Part shown: piece by piece, positions 15,311-23,734 of the stretch
How the letters are laid out: each line of letters opens with the position of its first letter
Position numbering within the stretch: the first letter of the stretch is position 1
NCBI GenBank assembly: GCA_027669525.1
Contig: JAQEDJ010000022.1
Span: 1-37,830 of the forward strand
DNA from: Coriobacteriaceae bacterium AM48-5
GTDB taxonomy: Bacteria; Actinomycetota; Coriobacteriia; Coriobacteriales; Coriobacteriaceae
Length of the DNA: 37,830 bases
Direction of reading: 5' to 3'
Translations under genes and position numbers: made by a program
Notes under the pieces: generated by a model
Databases searched by the model: none
Seen by the model: the letters and a program-made list of their open reading frames with translations, nothing else
What the model was told of the DNA's origin: nothing

Positions 15311-16170
15311 TTAGTTCTCCCCCTTATCCTGCTTGCCCAGATACGCCTCGATAACGGCTTCGTTGTTCTGGATTTCCTCGGCCGTGCCCTTGGCGATGAC
15401 CTTACCAAAGTTAAGCACACAGATGCCCTCGCAGATATTCATGACGAGCGACATGTCGTGCTCGATAAGCATGATGCAATGCCAAAGGTGTCGCGAATCT
15501 TTACGATGTTCGCCATGAGCTCCGCGGTCTCGGACGGATTCATGCCGGCGGCAGGCTCGTCAAGCAGCAGCAACTTAGGGTTGGTGGCAAGCGCACGAAC
15601 AATCTCCAGACGACGCTGGGCGCCATAAGGCAGCGAACCGGCCTGCTCATTTGCCAGATGCTCCATATCAAAGATGGAGAGCAGCTCCATGGCGCGCTCA
15701 TGGGCGGCCTTCTCGTGCTTCCAATACGTCGGCAGACGCAGCACGCCCTCAAAACCGGAGTAGCGCTCCTGGTTGTGCAGACCGACCTTAACGTTGTCCT
15801 CCACCGTCATAGTGTTGAACAGGCGGATGTTTTGGAAAGTACGGGCGATGCCCATGCGGTTGACCTGATAGACCGACTTGCCCGAGGTGTCCTCACCGTC
15901 GAGCAGGATGGTGCCGTGCGTGGGCTGGTACACCTTGGTGAGCAGGTTGAATACCGTGGTCTTACCGGCGCCGTTGGGGCCGATCAGACCGGCGATCTCG
16001 GTCTTGCCGATAGTCAGGCTAAAGTCGTCGACTGCCTTAAGACCACCGAACTCAATGCCCAGGTGGATGCACTCGAGCGCCGGGCGCTGGCCCAGATCGC
16101 GATCGGGAACGATGGCGCCAGAAGGATACGGGACCATCTTGCCCTTGTTGAACTCAAATTTACTGGGCAT
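15311..16170 (-). CDS. livG: branched-chain amino acid ABC transporter ATP-binding protein LivG (frameshifted)
   Basis: Second ATPase of the Liv importer. Walker A is GPNGAGKT (64-71), the LivG/LivF-type segment GIARTFQNIRLF follows, then LPYGAQRRLEIVRALA as signature and LLLLDEPAAGMNPSE as Walker B. The frame breaks near 15477: FGIA must continue IMLIEHDMSLVMNI, restored by one C (TTGCATC to TTGCCATC). The remainder runs to a TAA touching the livF start. Corrected length is exactly 287 codons (286 aa). ATG 16170 follows AGGAGG and overlaps the livM 3' end by 11 nt. The lost segment contains the switch histidine (IEHD), so the break must be an artefact if the transporter works. Confidence 0.95.
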
Positions 16171-17239
16171 CGGCTGCCACCTCCTTCTTGGAAGCAAAAC
16201 GGTCCTTGACGCGACCGAAGAACGCCTTAAGCTGCGGGTTGTTAGTAAAGATCATGACCAGGATCAGCACGATGGCGTAGATGAGCATGCGGTAGTCCGA
16301 GAACTGACGGAGCAGCTCGGGAAGCACCGTGAGCAACGCCGCCGCGATGACGGAGCCGCGCATATTGCCCAGACCGCCCAGGACCACGAACACCAGGATG
16401 AGGATGGACGTGTTGAAGTCGAACTTGGTGGCGGAAAGCTGCGAGAAGTTACCGCCGAAGAGGGCTCCGGCAGCGCCGGCGAGAGCGGCGGAAACCACGA
16501 AGGCGATCATGCGGTACTCGGTGACGGAGATGCCCACGGACTCGGCAGCGATCTTGTTGTCGCGCACGGCCATAATGGCACGGCCGGTACGGCTGCGAAC
16601 CAGGTTGAGCACGATCACGAGTGCGACCATGACCAGGATGGCACCGGCGAGGAAGGTCGAGTACGTCGACACGCCCGATGCGCCCTGCGCGCCCTTGATG
16701 ATGGCGGTGCCGTCCTCGAGCAGGTGCAGGTCGTCGATCGTGGAGTTACCTGTGATGTTAAAGATCACATGCAGGCCGCGGGAGTCGACGCCCACGATAA
16801 GGCAGGTGACGATCTCTTTGATGATCTCGCCAAAGGCCAGCGTCACGATAGCCAGGTAATCGCCGCTCAGGCGAAGGACCGGGATGCCGATCAAGAAGCC
16901 CAGGATGGCGGCAGCGATGGCACCGACCACGATGCTGATGATAAGGCGCACCGGATCGGAGGGAACGGCGCTCTCCAGCGCGACCGCGGTAACGATGCCC
17001 GTATAGGCGCCGACGCTCATAAAGCCCGCGTGGCCCAGCGACAAGTCGCCCGCGATGCCGACGACGAGGTTAAGGGAGATGGCCATGACGATATAGGCCG
17101 TGATGGGAACCAGCTGACCGGCGATCATGCGCGGAATCATATGGTTGGACTGCATAAAGAACACGATGGCGAACGCCACAAGGCACATGGCGTACGTAAC
17201 AAAGTCGTGACGCGTCTGCTTGTCTTTAAGAAACTTCAT
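16160..17239 (-). CDS. livM: branched-chain amino acid ABC transporter permease LivM
   Basis: Membrane channel subunit, 359 residues, with about nine to ten hydrophobic helices. It has the LivM hallmark GDLSLGHAGFMSVGAYTG, then LRLSGDYLAIVTLAFGEI and GRAIMAVRDNKIAAESVGI, the cytoplasmic EAA-like loop that contacts the ATPases. I prefer ATG 17239 (AGGTGA upstream) over a GTG nine bases earlier that would overlap the livH stop. It starts 9 nt after the restored livH stop and its 3' end overlaps livG. The C-terminal tail is charged and cytoplasmic. Confidence 0.96.
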   Translation of the reverse strand: MKFLKDKQTRHDFVTYAMCLVAFAIVFFMQSNHMIPRMIAGQLVPITAYIVMAISLNLVVGIAGDLSLGHAGFMSVGAYTGIVTAVALESAVPSDPVRLIISIVVGAIAAAILGFLIGIPVLRLSGDYLAIVTLAFGEIIKEIVTCLIVGVDSRGLHVIFNITGNSTIDDLHLLEDGTAIIKGAQGASGVSTYSTFLAGAILVMVALVIVLNLVRSRTGRAIMAVRDNKIAAESVGISVTEYRMIAFVVSAALAGAAGALFGGNFSQLSATKFDFNTSILILVFVVLGGLGNMRGSVIAAALLTVLPELLRQFSDYRMLIYAIVLILVMIFTNNPQLKAFFGRVKDRFASKKEVAADAQ

Positions 17240-17248
17240 AACGCTCAC

Positions 17249-18129
17249 CTACACCTTCTCGGGGACGTACTTGCCAAGAGGCCGGCAGGCTTGACGAGCA
17301 GGACGATGATCAAAACACCAAAGACGATGGAGTTGGCAAGGCTCGTGGAAATGTAAGCCTGTGCCATCGCCTCGATGATGCCGATGAGAATGCCACCGAC
17401 AAAGGCACCGGGGATGGAGCCGATACCGCCGAAGACGGCGGCGTCGAAGGCCTTGATGCCAGGCATGGCGCCCGTGGTGGGTTGCAGGACCGGCGAGTAG
17501 GAGCACAGGAGCACACCGGCGATGGCGGCAAGGGCGGAGCCGATGGCAAACGTCATCGAGATGGTACGGTTGACGTTGATGCCCATGAGCTGAGCGGCTG
17601 CCTTGTCCTCGGACACGGCGCGCATGGCCTTGCCCATCTTGGTCTTACCTGTAAAGAACATCAGACCGGCCATGATAACCAGGCAGGCGACGATGGTGAC
17701 GAGCGAAACGGCGCTTACATTGAACTTGGCCAAGAACTCCGGCACCTGGAAGGTGACGAGCGAAGTGAAGTTCTTGGGCGTGGCGCCCCACAGAAGCTGC
17801 GCGGCGTTCTGCAGGAAGTAAGACACGCCGATGGCCGTGATCAGAACGGCCAGCGGGCCCGCCTGACGCAGCGGCTTGTATGCCAGACCCTCGATGAGAA
17901 CACCGAGAACGGTGCAGACCACACAAGAGAGAATTACAGATGCCCAGCCCGGGAGGCCGAGATACGACGTGGCACAGAACGAGACATAGGCACCGACCAT
18001 GATAACGTCGCCGTGAGCGAAGTTGAGCATCTTGGCGATACCGTAGACCATGGTGTAGCCCAACGCGATGATGGCGTAGACGCTGCCCATGGACAGGCCG
18101 TTGACCAGGTATTGGATAAAGACCGTCAT
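17249..18129 (-). CDS. livH: branched-chain amino acid ABC transporter permease LivH (frameshifted near C-terminus)
   Basis: Partner channel subunit of LivM, 293 residues after correction, with about eight transmembrane segments. It has the LivH signature YLVNGLSMGSVYAIIALGYTMVYG (residues ~6-29) followed by NFAHGDVIMVGAY, and KTKMGKAMRAVSEDKAAAQLMGI as the ATPase-contact loop. The frame shifts near 17279: KPAGLL must end GKYVPEKV and stop at 17249, restored by one base (probably G). Corrected length is exactly 294 codons. ATG 18129 has GGGGG 9 nt upstream; the ATG at 18138 directly abuts that run, leaving no room for a ribosome site. Confidence 0.94.
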
Positions 18130-18176
18130 GTTCCACATCCCCCTTTCGAATAGGTTTCCAGTTAATGTATGAAACA

Positions 18177-18235
18177 GGGACGTTACACTGTCCCTAGATA
18201 CCAAGCAAGCAGGGAAGGCCAAACCTCCCCTGCTT
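18177..18235 (-). terminator. two hairpins between livJ and livH, likely partial terminator or mRNA stabiliser
   Basis: Between the first binding-protein gene and livH the minus strand can form AAGCAGGG(GA)...(TT)CCCTGCTT (18207-18235) and then GGGAC-AGTGTAAC-GTCCC followed by TGTTT (18177-18194). Such hairpins after a binding-protein gene commonly cause partial termination or protect the upstream mRNA, giving more binding protein than permease. Function here is inferred. Confidence 0.5.
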
Positions 18236-18267
18236 GGGATCAAAACCGCTCTATGTAAGGCGGCTTA

Positions 18268-19455
18268 TTAGGCCTGTACGTACTTGCCGTCGGTGATGAC
18301 GTACGCCGTGGGCTCCTTCTGGACCTGGCCCTTATCGTTCCAGGTGAGCTTGCCGGTCAGACCGTCAACGGTAATCTTGAGCATAGCCTTAGGCAGCTTC
18401 TCGGCGACCTCGGTCGGGTCGGCGTCGACACCAAGACCGGCCTCCTCGAGGGCCTCGGCCACCGCGTGCACGCCGTCGTAAGCGTCGGCGGCAAACTGGT
18501 CCGGAGTCTCGCCATACTTATCCTTGTAAGCGTTGACGAAGTCGGCGTTCTTCTCGTCGTCGGCGGAGAACGGGGTCATGAGCAGCAGACCCTCGGCAAG
18601 AGAGGTGTCGAAGCCCTCAACGCCCAGGATGCCGTCCATGCCGTCGCAACCCATCATCTTGACGTCGTAGCCCATGTCCCTGGCGTTCTTGAGCAGGACG
18701 GACGCTGGCGTGTAGTAGATCGGCGCAAAGATCATGGTGGCGCCGGCCTGCTTGGCCTTGGTCAGCTGGTTGGTAAAGCTCGTGGCGGAGTCGTCCTTAA
18801 AGGTCTCCTCGTCGACAACCTCGAGCTTGGACTCAGCGGCCTGGGCCTTAAAGGCATCCGCGACACCCGAAGAATAAGCGTCGCCGGAGTTATAGAACAG
18901 CACGAACTTCTCGTCCGCATACTTCTGCGCCAGGAACTTGGCAGCGTTGACGCCCTGGTTGGGATCGGTAAAGCAAACCTGGAAGACGCAATCCTTGCCC
19001 TTGGTGACGTCCTCGGAGGACGCGGACGGAGTGATCATGAACGTCTCGGGGTCGTTACCGCACTCGGCGGCAACGGCAACCGACGCGCCCGTGGTGGTCG
19101 GACCGACGAGGGCCTGCATGCCCCAGTCGAGCAGGGTGTTAAAGGCGTTGACGGCCTTCTCGCCGTCGGCCTGGTCATCCTCGGCCTTGCTGGCAAGCGG
19201 CAGCTCCTTGGTCGAGAAATCCTTGCAGCCAAGCTCGACACCCTGGGTAACGGACTTGCCGTAGGACGCGTTGGCGCCGGTCAGCGGTCCGATGGTGCCG
19301 ATCTTAAACGAAGCGTCGCCCGAAGCGGAACCGCTGTCGCCGCCGTTGGAGGAGCAGCCCGCCAGAATGGACATCGCCCCCAGACCTGCTGCGCTCGCGA
19401 TAACGCTCCTGCGATTCATAACAGGGTTCAATGACTTACCGGTGAGGCTCGACAT
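18268..19455 (-). CDS. livJ: branched-chain amino acid ABC transporter substrate-binding lipoprotein (copy 1)
   Basis: Surface-anchored binding protein that captures branched-chain amino acids or related ligands for LivHM. The 395-residue precursor has a signal with paired arginines (MNRRSVIAS) and a lipobox LAGC with the lipidated Cys34, then a Ser/Gly-rich linker. The mature part is a two-lobe periplasmic-binding fold: FKIGTIGPLTGANASYG at the N-terminus, VGPTTTGASVA, and MITPSASSEDVT. ATG 19455 follows GAGGAG well. It is immediately upstream of livH and a close paralogue of the next gene, with long shared stretches such as FAPIYYTPASVLLKNA. Reading frame intact. Confidence 0.95.
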   Translation of the reverse strand: MSSLTGKSLNPVMNRRSVIASAAGLGAMSILAGCSSNGGDSGSASGDASFKIGTIGPLTGANASYGKSVTQGVELGCKDFSTKELPLASKAEDDQADGEKAVNAFNTLLDWGMQALVGPTTTGASVAVAAECGNDPETFMITPSASSEDVTKGKDCVFQVCFTDPNQGVNAAKFLAQKYADEKFVLFYNSGDAYSSGVADAFKAQAAESKLEVVDEETFKDDSATSFTNQLTKAKQAGATMIFAPIYYTPASVLLKNARDMGYDVKMMGCDGMDGILGVEGFDTSLAEGLLLMTPFSADDEKNADFVNAYKDKYGETPDQFAADAYDGVHAVAEALEEAGLGVDADPTEVAEKLPKAMLKITVDGLTGKLTWNDKGQVQKEPTAYVITDGKYVQA

Positions 19456-19726
19456 GCGGCTCTCCTCTCAAATCTCGTCGGGTTTTGGTTGCCCGACAGG
19501 CCATCCTTCGCCGTGTTCGGCGTTCGCAAAATAGTAGACGCTTTAGTTGAGAAAAGTGGCGATTATTTCAACTATTCTTTTGTTTTGTCCGTTTATCCAT
19601 AATTATGCGTATTTCTATTGGTTTATGCAGTTTAGCCACTTTATTGTGTGAAAGTAATGTTTCCATTCTGTTACAAGCTTCCCTGTCCTGATTAAAACGG
19701 CCTCACCGGTAGCGCTTTATACGCAC
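19456..19726 (-). promoter_or_regulatory. AT-rich upstream region of livJ copy 1
   Basis: No gene here. The segment is much richer in A/T than its surroundings, as expected for a promoter. On the minus strand TTGAAA (near 19575) and TACTAT (near 19531) are promoter-like but not at standard spacing to each other. A GTCGGG...CCCGAC hairpin (about 19474-19495) lies just before the ribosome site of livJ copy 1. After livJ copy 2 only a weak hairpin with TTTT (near 19700) is seen, so read-through from copy 2 is possible. Confidence 0.4.
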
Positions 19727-20893
19727 TTAGGCGGCGATGTACTTGCCGTCCTGGATCACATAGGCTGTAGCGGGCTTCTCGACTTGGCCCTCGTCGTTCC
19801 ACGTGAGCTCGCCCGTCAGGCCCTCGATCTTGATCTTGCGCATGGCCTTGGCAAGATCGCCGGCAATGTCGGCGCCGTCGGCCGTAATATCGATGTCTGC
19901 CTTATCGATAGCCTCGACAATCGCATGGACGCAGTCATAGGCATCGGCGGCAAACTGGTTGGGCGTCTCGTCGTAGGCGTCCTTATATGCCTTGACGAAG
20001 TCGGCGTTCTTCTCATCGTCGGCAGAGAACGGGGTCATGAGCAGCACGCCCTCGGCAAGGGAGGTGTCGAAGCCCTCAACGGAGAGCAGGCCGTCCATGC
20101 CGTCGGTACCCATGAGGGTCATGTCGTATCCCATGTCCTTGGCGTTCTTGAGCAAAACGGACGCCGGCGTGTAGTAGATCGGCGCAAAGATGAGCGTGGC
20201 GCCGGCCTCCTTGGCCTTGGTGAGCTGGTTGGTAAAGCTCGTGGAGGAGTCGTCCTTAAAGGTCTCGATATCGACGATATCAAGTTTGGACTCCTTGGCC
20301 TGCTCGGCAAAGGCATCGGCAACACCCGAGCTGTACGTATCGCCGGAGTTGTAGAACAGGGCGATCTTGGCGTCTGCATACTTCTCGGCCAAAAACTTGG
20401 CAGCACTCGCGCCCATGGTGGGGTCGGTAAAGCAAACCTGGAAAACCGTGGTCTTGTCCTTGGTGACGTCGAGGGACGAAGCAGAGGGCGTGACCATGAG
20501 CATATCGTCGGCGATCTCGCCCGAGACAGCGACGGCGGCACCAGTCGTGACGGGGCCGACGAGAGTCTGCATGCCCCAGTCGCACAGGGTATTGAAGGCG
20601 TTGATAGCCTTCTCGCCGTCGGCGACGTCATCCTCGGACTTAAGCGAGAGTTTGAGGTCCTTGGTCGAGAAATCCTTGGCGGCAAGCTTGGCACCCTTCT
20701 CGGCCGAAACGCCATAGGTTGCCGCGGCGCCGGTCAGAGGGCCGATGACACCGATCTTGAAGGTCTTGCCGTCATCGGCGGTGCCGCCGTCCGAGCCACC
20801 CGACGAGCAACCAGCGAGTGCGGCGGTGCTGCCGAGCGCCGCAGCGCCGGCGAGAAAGTTCCTACGGCTGAGCGTGCTGTTGATGTTGAACAT
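19727..20893 (-). CDS. livJ: branched-chain amino acid ABC transporter substrate-binding lipoprotein (copy 2)
   Basis: Second binding-protein gene, 388 residues, aligning end to end with copy 1 and arising from tandem duplication. The signal has a twin-arginine-like start (SRRNFLAG) and lipobox LAGC with Cys29. The mature fold includes FKIGVIGPLTGAAATYG, VGPVTTGAAVAVSG and MVTPSASSLDVT. The central regions are nearly identical to copy 1, while the N-terminal third and C-terminal helix region differ more, which could change ligand preference. ATG follows GGGGG (AAAAAGGGGGACACC). It is farthest upstream in the liv cluster and divergent from hom. Confidence 0.95.
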   Translation of the reverse strand: MFNINSTLSRRNFLAGAAALGSTAALAGCSSGGSDGGTADDGKTFKIGVIGPLTGAAATYGVSAEKGAKLAAKDFSTKDLKLSLKSEDDVADGEKAINAFNTLCDWGMQTLVGPVTTGAAVAVSGEIADDMLMVTPSASSLDVTKDKTTVFQVCFTDPTMGASAAKFLAEKYADAKIALFYNSGDTYSSGVADAFAEQAKESKLDIVDIETFKDDSSTSFTNQLTKAKEAGATLIFAPIYYTPASVLLKNAKDMGYDMTLMGTDGMDGLLSVEGFDTSLAEGVLLMTPFSADDEKNADFVKAYKDAYDETPNQFAADAYDCVHAIVEAIDKADIDITADGADIAGDLAKAMRKIKIEGLTGELTWNDEGQVEKPATAYVIQDGKYIAA

Positions 20894-21144
20894 GGTGTCC
20901 CCCTTTTTCGCTGGCCGCGGTGCGGCCGTCTTGCGGTACGAGGCAAACCTTATGGTGCAAACGTTGACAGTTTGTTACGGAGTTCCGTTTGTAGCGAGCG
21001 TGTTTCCAATGTTTCCGCAGCGTTTCGGGGGTGCCGTTTTGTGCGACTCCTGTTGCCCGGCGAGCACGCGCCCTCGGTTCACGCTAGAATGCACTCAACC
21101 TTTAAGCGGTTAATCCATCCATAAGATGCACGAAGGAGCTATCT
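20894..21144. promoter_or_regulatory. divergent promoter region between livJ copy 2 and hom
   Basis: 251 nt without a gene separate the divergent livJ copy 2 and hom. For hom, TAGAAT (21085-21090, plus) is a good -10, about 55 nt upstream of the start, but no recognisable -35 accompanies it. For livJ a clear promoter was not found. No known riboswitch or T-box pattern was recognised, although amino-acid control of both genes would be plausible. Confidence 0.4.
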
Positions 21145-22488
21145 ATGAGCGAACCCCTGCGCACCGTGAACGTCGGTCTGATCGGTCTGGGAACCGTCGG
21201 CGGCGGCGTGGCCCGTCTGATCAAGAGCCACCACGATGAGTACCTGGCAGCCTACGGCATCGACCTTAAGCTGACCCGCGCCTGCGCGCTTGCTTGGGAG
21301 CAGGCCGAGGCGGCAGGCATTGAGCGCGAGGCCTTTACGAGTGACTGGCACGACATCGTCACCGACCCCGCCGTCGACATCGTCGTCGAGCTAATCGGCG
21401 GCGAGCACCCCGCAACCGAGATCTTTACCACTGCCTTCGAGAACGGCAAGCATGTCGTCTCCGCCAACAAGGCCCTGCTGGGCCGCCATGTCGAGACGCT
21501 TGCCGAGAAGGCGCGTGAGTGCGGCGTGCAGATTAAGTGCGAGGCCAGCTGCGGTGGCGGCATCCCCATCGTCAGCACGCTCGAGCACGACCTGGTGGGC
21601 AACAAGATCCTGACCATCGCCGGCATTCTCAACGGTACCACCAACTACATCCTGTCGCGCATGGACGCCGAGGGCGCCGATTACGCCGACGTGCTTGCCG
21701 ACGCGCAGGCCAAGGGCTATGCCGAGGCCGACCCGTCCGCCGACGTCGACGGCTTCGATGCCGCCAGCAAGACGGCCATCCTCGCCTCCATCGGCTTTGG
21801 CACCCGCGTTACCACCGATGATGTGTACCAGCAGGGTATCCGTACCATCGGCGCCGAGGACATCGCCCAGGCCCGCGAGCTCGGCTACACCATTAAGCTG
21901 CTCGGCATCGCCCGCAACACCGACGCCGGCGTCGACGTCCGCGTGCATCCCACGCTGATCCCCGCCGACCACATGCTTGCCAAGGTCAACGGTGCCATGA
22001 ACGCTGTCTACGTGGTAGGCGACGCCGTGGGCGAGACCATGTTCTACGGCGCGGGCGCAGGCTCCTTCCCCACCGCGAGCGCCGTCGTGGGCGATATTCT
22101 GTCGCTCTCCGAGCAAATCAGCCGCGGCGTGGCTCCGCTGCCCGAGATTGAGCCCTATGGCCACAACCTCGCCTTTAAGCCCATGGACGAGCTCCAGACC
22201 AAGTACTATGTGCGCCTGAAAGTCGCCGACCGCGTGGGCGCCCTGTCCGAGACGGTCGACATCTTTGCCAAGCACAACATCTCGATCTCGCTCATCAACC
22301 AGGTCGAGGACGGCAAGTCGGGCGTCAGCGATGCCTGCTCGGTCATCTTCCTGACGCACCGCGCACTCGAGAAGGACGTCCAGGCTGCCGCCGCCGAACT
22401 TGCCAGCGTCGACTGCGTGGCCGAGGTCGCCAACGTCCTGCGCATCGAGGACGTCGAGGCTTGGACCGAAGGCGTCATGGCGAACTAA
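21145..22488 (+). CDS. hom: homoserine dehydrogenase
   Basis: NAD(P)-dependent reduction of aspartate semialdehyde to homoserine, the branch point to threonine and methionine. In the 447-residue protein GLGTVG (14-19) is the nucleotide-binding turn, VVSANKALLG carries the catalytic-site lysine region, and GGGIPIV, AGILNGTTNYIL, KGYAEADPSADVDGFDAASK are family signatures of the catalytic domain. A C-terminal ACT domain (~355-440, YYVRLKVADRVGALSETV) suggests feedback inhibition, typically by threonine. ATG 21145 is preceded by AAGGAG. A perfect terminator follows, so it is monocistronic. Confidence 0.97.
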   Translation: MSEPLRTVNVGLIGLGTVGGGVARLIKSHHDEYLAAYGIDLKLTRACALAWEQAEAAGIEREAFTSDWHDIVTDPAVDIVVELIGGEHPATEIFTTAFENGKHVVSANKALLGRHVETLAEKARECGVQIKCEASCGGGIPIVSTLEHDLVGNKILTIAGILNGTTNYILSRMDAEGADYADVLADAQAKGYAEADPSADVDGFDAASKTAILASIGFGTRVTTDDVYQQGIRTIGAEDIAQARELGYTIKLLGIARNTDAGVDVRVHPTLIPADHMLAKVNGAMNAVYVVGDAVGETMFYGAGAGSFPTASAVVGDILSLSEQISRGVAPLPEIEPYGHNLAFKPMDELQTKYYVRLKVADRVGALSETVDIFAKHNISISLINQVEDGKSGVSDACSVIFLTHRALEKDVQAAAAELASVDCVAEVANVLRIEDVEAWTEGVMAN

Positions 22489-22519
22489 CCCAACGCTCGC
22501 CCAGCAATACGCGCTTTGA

Positions 22520-22553
22520 GGGCTCCCGTCCGATGTGGGACGGGAGCCCTTTT
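22520..22553 (+). terminator. terminator of hom
   Basis: Perfect 12-bp stem GGGCTCCCGTCC / GGACGGGAGCCC with a 6-nt loop, followed by TTTT, 32 nt past the hom stop codon. Confidence 0.9.
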
Positions 22554-22702
22554 GTCTCCTGCCCTAAGCACGACGGCAGAGCACATTTGCGCGAGCCGCT
22601 CATCGGTAACGCGGGCTACCGTTCACCGATATGCAAACGCGGCCGATTCCGGCTACCGCTACGCTGTGCTGCGAATGTCCGCCCGCGATGAGAGGAAGCA
22701 CC

Positions 22703-23451
22703 ATGTTGCTCGAGGGTAAGAAAGCAATCATCACCGGAGGCACGCGCGGTATCGGCCATGCCATCGCCTGCCGTTTTATCGAGGAAGGCGCTGCCGTCAC
22801 CGTATTTGGCTCGCGCCAGGAGACTGCCGATGCTGCCGTTGAGAAGCTGGAAGCTGCCTATCCCGAGGCCAAGGTCTGGGGCCGCTCCTGCGACCTCACC
22901 TCACTCGAGGCCGTAACCGAAGCCTTCGCCGCGGCTGCCGACGATATGGGCGGCTTGGACACCGTCGTCAACAATGCCGGCATCTCCCAGCGCTCTCCCC
23001 TTTTGGACTACACGGCCGAGGAGTTTGCAAAGGTCATGGACCTCAACGTCGTCGCTGTCTTTAATGGCCACCAGGCTGCCGCCAAGATCATGACCGAGGC
23101 CGGCCACGGCGGCACCATCACCACCACGAGCTCGATGGTCGCCAAGTACGGCCAGCCCTCCGGTGTCGGCTACCCCACGTCCAAGTTTGCCGTCAACGGC
23201 ATGGTCCAGTCGCTCTCGCGCGAGCTCGCCCCCATGGCATTCGCGTCAACGCCGTCGCCCCCGGTGTGACCAAGACCGATATGGTCGCCAACCTGCCCGA
23301 AGAGGTCATCAAGCCCATCATCGCCACCATTCCGCTGGGCCGCATGGGCGAGCCCGAGGATGTCGCCAACGCCTTTGTCTTCCTGGCGAGCGACATGTCC
23401 GCCTACGTCACGGGCGCCATCCTCCCCGTCGACGGAGCCGCCCGCTCCTAA
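22703..23451 (+). CDS. short-chain dehydrogenase/reductase, FabG-like (frameshifted)
   Basis: NAD(P)-dependent oxidoreductase of the classical SDR family. TGGTRGIGHAIA is the cofactor-binding motif, NNAG follows in VVNNAGISQ, and the catalytic Ser-Tyr-Lys set is in TTTSSMVAKYGQPSGVGYPTSK. The C-terminal FVFLASDMSAYVTGAILPVDGA is typical of FabG/sugar-alcohol-type SDRs. The frame breaks near 23236: RELAPM must continue GIRVNAVAPGVTKTDM, restored by one G (ATGGCATT to ATGGGCATT). Corrected length is exactly 250 codons (249 aa). ATG 22703 follows AGAGGAAG. It could act in fatty-acid synthesis or on another alcohol/ketone; no fatty-acid genes are nearby, so I do not assign fabG. Confidence 0.88.
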
Positions 23452-23493
23452 AGGTCGCAAGCCACAGCTTTAAACCTCAACCGAGCTCAACGC

Positions 23494-23538
23494 AAGAAGG
23501 TGCGCTGCCTGCATCAACCGCAGGCAGCGCACCTTCTT
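23494..23538. terminator. bidirectional terminator after the SDR gene
   Basis: A perfect 19-bp stem (23494-23512 and 23520-23538; AAGAAGGTGCGCTGCCTGC and its complement) with a 7-nt loop. A/T-rich ends on both sides let it stop transcription from the SDR gene and from the opposing antiporter gene. Confidence 0.88.
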
Positions 23539-23549
23539 CTATTCGAAAA

Positions 23550-23719
23550 GGAAACTGCGTCCCATAATTCCGGCTCAGAATGGGACACACTTTCCGCAAC
23601 GGGCCTCTCGCGGAAACTGCATCCCACTCTGAGCGCCCATTCCGGGACACAGTTTCCCAACGGCCCCCGTTTCGGAAACCACATCCCGTTCCGAGCCTTC
23701 AAAGCGGGACGCGGCTTCC
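23550..23719. repeat. three-unit hairpin array with exact 62-nt period
   Basis: Three 46-nt units (23550-23595, 23612-23657, 23674-23719) each have inverted arms near GGAAACTGCRTCCC and GGGACACAGTTTCC, around an 18-nt variable centre. Two 16-nt linkers separate them, each containing CAACGG. Units start exactly 62 nt apart. The end of one unit (GTTTCC or TTTCCGC) can also pair across the linker with the start of the next (GGAAAC or GCGGAAA), so two alternative folds exist. It lies between converging genes, after a terminator. Arms vary with partly compensating differences. A REP/BIME-like element or structured RNA is more likely than CRISPR. Confidence 0.85.
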
Positions 23720-23734
23720 CCGAGAAAGTATCGA

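Noticed and set aside
15878..17356. Long plus-strand ORF (492 codons) opposite livG/livM/livH
   Set aside because: Antisense shadow of high-GC genes: composition rich in D, H, G, R and Q, no ribosome site, no family resemblance, and real genes on the other strand.
19784..21124. 446-codon plus-strand ORF opposite livJ copy 2
   Set aside because: Antisense of an intact lipoprotein gene, running on into the divergent promoter region; no supporting start signals.
20894..21144. Amino-acid riboswitch or T-box upstream of hom
   Set aside because: No T-box core sequence, no lysine or SAM riboswitch pattern and no terminator/antiterminator pair could be recognised.
23550..23719. CRISPR-like periodic repeat
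   Set aside because: Only three units, each an imperfect palindrome with its own variable centre; linkers are 16 nt and similar to each other, unlike unique spacers. No cas genes in the window.
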